A stretch of DNA of 35,037 nucleotides, from the NCBI RefSeq assembly GCF_014836935.1, contig NZ_JACSPW010000023.1, positions 1-35,037 on the forward strand, read 5' to 3'. The notes below the pieces were generated by a model. That model was given only the letters and a program-made list of their open reading frames with translations. It had not been told where the DNA came from and did no database searches. Position 1 is the first letter of the stretch, and every line of letters starts with the position of its first letter. This stretch comes from Solibacillus merdavium. GTDB taxonomy: Bacteria > Bacillota > Bacilli > Bacillales_A > Planococcaceae. This document shows, piece by piece, positions 30,760-35,037 of this stretch. A program made the translations under genes and the position numbers.

Positions 30760-31117
30760 CGTCTTCACCTTCCTCAATCTTGGAAACGAGTAGCTTTAAT
30801 GTATATTGAGCGGATTGGATCGACTGGATAAAACGTTTTTTGCTCGTCCCTTTATAAAAAGACTGTACAACAAATTGCTCCATCGCATCTGCTGCATGGT
30901 CAATTTGCTGTACATATAAATTTTTAGGATACGTGCTTTTTATCCAATGAGCTGCAAGTTGCTGCCAGTTTTGAATGCGTGTATGGACGATGTCGACATG
31001 GGGTTTGACATCATTAAAAAAGTCAGGCTCCATGTCCAAACGTCGCATTTCCTGGAAACGTTGTAAACACGCTTCACATTCATCTATTAATGTATAAGTC
31101 TCTTCTAATAATTGCAT
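30749..31117 (-). CDS. yppE: YppE-like DUF1798 protein
   Basis: 122 aa from ATG 31117 (GAGGTG upstream). All-helical and charged; MQLLEETYTLIDECEACLQRFQE and a later IQNWQQLAAHWIKSTYPKN-like segment fit the DUF1798 family, whose B. subtilis member YppE is about 123 aa and lies in the same region. The biochemical role is unknown. It is followed by, and overlaps, mrfA, so the order yppE-mrfA-mrfB is one transcript. The overlap suggests a link to DNA repair, but only by position. Confidence 0.75.
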   Translation of the reverse strand: MQLLEETYTLIDECEACLQRFQEMRRLDMEPDFFNDVKPHVDIVHTRIQNWQQLAAHWIKSTYPKNLYVQQIDHAADAMEQFVVQSFYKGTSKKRFIQSIQSAQYTLKLLVSKIEEGEDDVQ

Positions 31118-31153
31118 AAAAAGCACCTCGAATGATTTCGTCTGTATTATCGT

Positions 31154-31366
31154 TTAGTGTATCAAATTCTCATCGATAGTACTACTTATATGCGAACACG
31201 TATTCTTTACTTGACTCTTAATTTCTGCTAAGCTAACTTTTTGAGAAACCATAATTAAATTTGTTAAGTGCTCGATCTTAATCCTTAATTGTTCTCGTTC
31301 CATTTGCAATGATAATAACGTTTCTGCCATTTCAACTTGTTCGATTAAGCGTGATAATTTCGACAT
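31154..31366 (-). CDS. Small coiled-coil protein, 70 aa
   Basis: Not recognised. ATG 31366 has AGGGGG seven bases before it; a longer frame up to 31426 lacks one. MSKLSRLIEQVEMAETLLSL and then MEREQLRIKIEHLTNLIM have heptad-like spacing and strong helical propensity, suggesting a dimeric coiled coil. Two residues near the end are Cys and His (NTCSHI). It lies between yppE and the divergent recU promoter region and runs with the yppE-mrfAB genes. No function can be assigned. Confidence 0.6.
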   Translation of the reverse strand: MSKLSRLIEQVEMAETLLSLQMEREQLRIKIEHLTNLIMVSQKVSLAEIKSQVKNTCSHISSTIDENLIH

Positions 31367-31547
31367 ATAATGCCCCCTTTTCACAATGATTCTTGCTTTT
31401 TTCTTAGAATCCTTGTCATGTGGCAAAAATAGTGTTCATTCGGCAAAAGATGTTATAATTTGCATAGCTTTTTTAAAATTATTAACGAGTACTCTGTTTA
31501 TGATACACTATTAAAGTATTATTTCTGCTAGGAAAGAAGGTGATTCC

Positions 31548-32216
31548 ATGGTCATTCGTTACCCAAATGGAAAGCTCTATCAAAGTGCGCCTAAGTTGGA
31601 AAGTACTCAAGAACCTACTGAACATTCAACGGTTGCAAAAGAAGCAAAGAAAAGGGCCATTTCCTACAGTAACCGTGGAAAAAGCTTAGAAGATGACCTA
31701 AATGAAACAAATATGTTTTATTTACAAAGGAAAATGGCAAATATACACAAGAAACCTGTTCCAATTCAAATCGTCAAAGTAGATTATCCGGCAAGAAGTG
31801 CTGCAGTAATTAAAGAAGCTTATTTCCGCACCCCTTCTACAACGGATTATAATGGCGTATGGAATGGTTATTATATCGATTTTGAAGCAAAGGAAACAGA
31901 TAATAAAACATCCTTCCCATTAAAAAACATCCACCCTCACCAAATGACCCATATGGAATCGGTGACAAATCAACGAGGAATTGCATTTTTCATCATACGG
32001 TTTAGTTCATTAAATCGGAATTTTGTCATGTCCTATAATGATGTAGCCCTGGCATTTCAAAAGATGCATGAGGGTGGCAGAAAATCAATACCATTAACCG
32101 TTTTCGAGCAACAGGCTATCGAAATTAATGAAGGCTATTTACCAAGGCTCGATTATTTAGATGCGGTCAAAAAGTTAATCGCAATCGGGAATGTTTGTGA
32201 AAGTGAGGAGAAATAA
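31548..32216 (+). CDS. recU: Holliday junction resolvase RecU
   Basis: 222 aa. The nuclease core is seen in STTDYNGVWNGYYIDFEAKET (about residues 96-116): D in TDY, then E and K in FEAKE are the metal-binding catalytic residues. SNRGKSLEDDLNETN near 41-55 and FPLKNIHPHQMTHM near 122-135 are family signatures. RecU cuts four-way junctions in recombination and helps chromosome separation. AGAAAGAAGGTG precedes the ATG. The next gene, ponA, begins two bases after the stop, and its ribosome binding site is inside recU, as in B. subtilis. Confidence 0.95.
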   Translation: MVIRYPNGKLYQSAPKLESTQEPTEHSTVAKEAKKRAISYSNRGKSLEDDLNETNMFYLQRKMANIHKKPVPIQIVKVDYPARSAAVIKEAYFRTPSTTDYNGVWNGYYIDFEAKETDNKTSFPLKNIHPHQMTHMESVTNQRGIAFFIIRFSSLNRNFVMSYNDVALAFQKMHEGGRKSIPLTVFEQQAIEINEGYLPRLDYLDAVKKLIAIGNVCESEEK

Positions 32217-32217
32217 A

Positions 32218-34884
32218 GTGACGGAAAAAAGAAAAACACGCGAGGAAATTAAACGCGAACGTCAGAAAAATAACAGATCGGTAAAAACAAAAACTTCAGC
32301 TGGCAACTGGGTTAAGCGCATTGTAATGGCAATCGTTCTAATCGGTGCTTTAGGCTTTTTAAGTGGTGCTGCACTATTTGGATATTATGTAAGTAAAGCA
32401 CCCGAACTAGATGAGGAATTACTGAAAGATCCTATTTCATCTGAATTTTACGATGTAAATGGTGAACTATTCGCTACAATCGGAGCAGAAAAACGTAATT
32501 TTGTAAAATACGAAGATATTCCACAGCAAATGATTGATGCGATTATCGCAACAGAAGATTCACGATTCTTTGAACACTTCGGAATCGACTTTTGGCGTTT
32601 AGGTGGTGCTGTCATAGCCAACGTCCGGGACGGATTTGGGGCGCAAGGTGCCAGTACGATTACACAGCAAGTTGTAAAAAACTCATTCTTTACAAATGAG
32701 AAAAAGCTGGAACGTAAAGCACAGGAAGCTTGGCTTGCGATACAATTAGAGCGTAAATATAGTAAGGAAGAAATTTTTGAAATGTACTTTAATAAAGTAC
32801 TAATGTCTGGCAGAATTCATGGTTTCGGTACAGCAGCTAAAGAATTTTATGGAAAAGAATTAAGTGAATTAACGTTAGCAGAATCTGCTCAATTAGCAGG
32901 TATGCCGCAAAGCCCTAACAATTTCAATCCATACAAAAAGCCGGACCGTGCTAAAAAACGCCGTAATATCGTATTATCACTTATGGTTCAGCACGATAAA
33001 ATTACCGAAGCAGAAGCTGCAGAAGCAAAAGCGACTCCTGTAACAGGAGGTTTAATTCCTGAGGAAGATCGTGTCGCAAACAGCACAACAAAATATCCTG
33101 CCTTTTTGGATGTGGTTATGTCTGAAATAGAAAAAAACGGCGATGGTGAACTGCTTTCAGAAGGTATTAAAGTATATACAACATTGGATCCGAAAGCACA
33201 AGCAATTGTAGAAGATTTAATGAACAATGATAGTAACTTCCCTACTGAACAAATCGAGGCGGGCGTTGCAGTTATTGATACACAAACAGGTGAAGTTCGT
33301 GCGATCGGTGGAGGTCGTAATTATACAGGATTTAACTATAACTACGCAGATGATTTACAAGATCGTCAGCCTGGTTCGACATTAAAGCCTTTAATCGATT
33401 ACGGTCCAGCTTTTGAATATTTAAAATGGTCAACAGGTGAAACAACGGTCGATGAAGAAATGACTTATAGTGGTTCAAAACAAGTTATCGGAAACTGGGA
33501 TGGAAAATATTTAGGGACAATGACTGTACGTCAAGCACTTTATACGTCACGTAATATTCCAGCCGTGAAAACTTTCCGCGAAGTTGGTCCAGAACGGGCA
33601 CAACAATTTTTATCAAACTTAGGCATTCAATCAAAAGGATTGACTGAATCAGAGGCAATTGGCGGTGGACGTGTAAACATTTCACCTATCCAAATGGCCG
33701 CTTCCTATGCAGCATTTGGTAATAACGGTATTTACAATACTCCACATTCTATTAACAAAATTGTATTCCGTGATGGTAAAACATCAAAAACATATAAGCC
33801 AGAATCTAAACCTGCCATGAGCGATTATACAGCCTATATGGTAACTGATATTTTACGAGACGTAGTAAGCAACAAAAAAAATGCATCTGCACCGCGTGCA
33901 AGCGTTTCTGGCGTTGATATTGCAGGTAAGACAGGTACAACAAACTACTCTTCCGATGAATTTAAAAAATATAATCTGAAAAGCAGTTCCGTACCTGATA
34001 CATGGTTTGCTGGTTATACAACCAACTATTCAATCGCCATTTGGGGTGGTTATTCAAAACGTAAAGATGCCATTACGACATGGGAAGAGCGATGGTTGCC
34101 GCAAACTTTATTTAAATCAATTATGACTGATTTAAATCAGCATAATCCATCATCAACATTTAAACAGCCAAGTTCTGTTGTATCAGCTTCGGTTGTCATT
34201 GGGTCAAATCCATTAAAGCTTGCTAATGAATATACACCTGCCAATCAGCGTACTACAGAGTTATTTGTTAAAGGAACAGAGCCTACTGAATATACAGAGG
34301 AATTTGTACCTCAAACATTAGAAGCGCCAACTGGTTTACAAGCGACATTTAATGATGTGGCACAGCTTGCTGATGTAACTTGGTCACACCCATCACAAAA
34401 TGCTGAAGATGGGGATACGAATACACAAGATCCAATCACATATGAAGTATCAATGGCAGTAGATGGCGGTTCTGCAACTGTTCTATCAGTTTCAGGCGAA
34501 ACCTCTCTGCAAGTACCAAATATTGAACGTGGAAAAGAATATACATTTACAGTTACAGCCATTTCTGGTGATCTACGGAGTGAACCTGCTTCTGTAAAAC
34601 TATTCCTTCCAGGACCACCAGAGACTGAAGAGCCTGAGGACCCGAATGATGAGGTTGAAAATCCAGGTAGTCCGGAAAACCCTTCACAGCCAGACAATGG
34701 CAACGGGAACAACAACGGCAATCAAAATCCAGGCAATGGGAATGGAAATAATGGGAATGGGAATGGGAACGGCAATACAGTAGAGCCAGAGTCACCAAAC
34801 CCTGAAACATCACCACCAAATCAGCCTACCCCGCCTCAACCAGGCGGTGGCGAAACAAGTCCTGAGGATTCAGATGACGATTAA
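32218..34884 (+). CDS. ponA: Bifunctional penicillin-binding protein 1A/1B
   Basis: 888 aa from GTG 32218 (AGTGAGGAGA upstream, overlapping the recU end). Basic cytoplasmic N-terminus, one TM segment (about 31-57), glycosyltransferase domain (GT51) with E113 in ATEDSRFFEHFGID and GASTITQQVVKN, then transpeptidase domain with S387 in STLK, SRN at 444-446 and KTGTT at 571-575. All catalytic motifs are intact. It polymerises and cross-links peptidoglycan outside the membrane. A fibronectin type III-like domain follows (about 702-796). The last 90 residues are low-complexity: Pro/Glu-rich, then an Asn-Gly run encoded by tandem AATGGG-type hexamers (34735-34782), and an acidic end. Confidence 0.96.
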   Translation: MTEKRKTREEIKRERQKNNRSVKTKTSAGNWVKRIVMAIVLIGALGFLSGAALFGYYVSKAPELDEELLKDPISSEFYDVNGELFATIGAEKRNFVKYEDIPQQMIDAIIATEDSRFFEHFGIDFWRLGGAVIANVRDGFGAQGASTITQQVVKNSFFTNEKKLERKAQEAWLAIQLERKYSKEEIFEMYFNKVLMSGRIHGFGTAAKEFYGKELSELTLAESAQLAGMPQSPNNFNPYKKPDRAKKRRNIVLSLMVQHDKITEAEAAEAKATPVTGGLIPEEDRVANSTTKYPAFLDVVMSEIEKNGDGELLSEGIKVYTTLDPKAQAIVEDLMNNDSNFPTEQIEAGVAVIDTQTGEVRAIGGGRNYTGFNYNYADDLQDRQPGSTLKPLIDYGPAFEYLKWSTGETTVDEEMTYSGSKQVIGNWDGKYLGTMTVRQALYTSRNIPAVKTFREVGPERAQQFLSNLGIQSKGLTESEAIGGGRVNISPIQMAASYAAFGNNGIYNTPHSINKIVFRDGKTSKTYKPESKPAMSDYTAYMVTDILRDVVSNKKNASAPRASVSGVDIAGKTGTTNYSSDEFKKYNLKSSSVPDTWFAGYTTNYSIAIWGGYSKRKDAITTWEERWLPQTLFKSIMTDLNQHNPSSTFKQPSSVVSASVVIGSNPLKLANEYTPANQRTTELFVKGTEPTEYTEEFVPQTLEAPTGLQATFNDVAQLADVTWSHPSQNAEDGDTNTQDPITYEVSMAVDGGSATVLSVSGETSLQVPNIERGKEYTFTVTAISGDLRSEPASVKLFLPGPPETEEPEDPNDEVENPGSPENPSQPDNGNGNNNGNQNPGNGNGNNGNGNGNGNTVEPESPNPETSPPNQPTPPQPGGGETSPEDSDDD

Positions 34885-34936
34885 ATTTTAAAAAAGACTG
34901 ACTGGGACGGTTATAATCAGTTCTAGTTCACAAAAA

Positions 34937-34961
34937 AAGAAATTGCACTTTGCAATTTCTT
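34937..34961 (+). terminator. Terminator 1 after ponA
   Basis: AAGAAATTGCA, loop CTT, TGCAATTTCTT. The stem is 11 pairs and is followed by TCAG, so the plus-strand T run lies inside the stem. Confidence 0.6.
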
Positions 34962-34971
34962 TCAGATTGTC

Positions 34972-35011
34972 GACAAAAGGCATCGAGAGCTCGTCTCTCG
35001 ATGCCTTTTGT
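34972..35011. terminator. Second, longer palindrome after ponA
   Basis: GACAAAAGGCATCGAGA and TCTCGATGCCTTTTGTC form a 17-pair perfect stem with a 6-base loop. T-rich flanks on the 3' side (CATTTCTTTT). Probably a bidirectional terminator shared with a gene beyond the window. Confidence 0.7.
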
Positions 35012-35037
35012 CATTTCTTTTATCAAATTAGGTCCCG

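Noticed and set aside
34311-34819. Minus-strand frames opposite the ponA 3' end
   Set aside because: Low-complexity shadows of the repeat-encoding part of ponA.

Overview
The window looks like chromosome from a low-GC Bacillota, most likely the Planococcaceae (Lysinibacillus/Solibacillus type). The evidence is strong AGGAGG-type ribosome binding sites with frequent TTG/GTG starts, a B-type RNase P RNA, and a right-hand gene order matching the ypvA-ypsC-rnpB-gpsB-yprB-yprA-yppE-recU-ponA block of Bacillus subtilis. The genus is inferred.

Layout. (1) 1-5430: loosely connected genes: a VOC-like protein, an unknown protein, a HExxH putative metalloprotein, a phased short-repeat array, a tsuA(yeeE)-tusA thiosulfate uptake/sulfur carrier operon and a SAM methyltransferase. 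(2) 5430-10680: an accessory island containing decayed pieces of three mobile elements (IS21-like, IS3/IS150-like, Tn3-like). Between them lie a split sigma factor resembling SigO-RsoA, a leftward operon (glutaredoxin, tRNA-Cys-like gene, YvrJ-family peptide, Cys-rich 69-aa protein), a three-TM protein, and a second leftward cluster (small beta-rich protein, glutaredoxin variant, phospholipase-A2-like Cys-rich protein). A shared promoter-like motif lies upstream of both glutaredoxin genes and of the sigma gene, which suggests one self-regulated, thiol-centred regulon. (3) 10800-14500: a cobalamin riboswitch controlling metE, then a second cobalamin riboswitch ahead of a 36-codon ORF and a 117-aa unknown protein. 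(4) 14600-20330: glutaminase, NUDIX hydrolase, an rsbQ-like hydrolase paired with a PAS-GGDEF protein, cheX, and an ECF sigma factor with an overlapping membrane-protein gene. (5) 20330-21090: intergenic DNA with dispersed repeats. (6) 21090-35037: housekeeping block: DinG/YpvA helicase, RlmL-type methyltransferase, PAS-GGDEF-EAL protein, rnpB, gpsB, mrfB-mrfA, yppE, a coiled-coil protein, and divergently recU-ponA.

The strongest lead is the island at 5.4-10.7 kb: a two-subunit sigma factor, one subunit apparently starting at ATT, with a recurring non-SigA-like promoter motif and a set of cysteine-linked genes that includes a tRNA-Cys-like gene. Secondary leads are the second B12 riboswitch with a hairpin over a ribosome binding site, the RsbQ/PAS-GGDEF pair, and two different intergenic repeat arrays. 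All functional calls come from reading the sequence; no searches were run.
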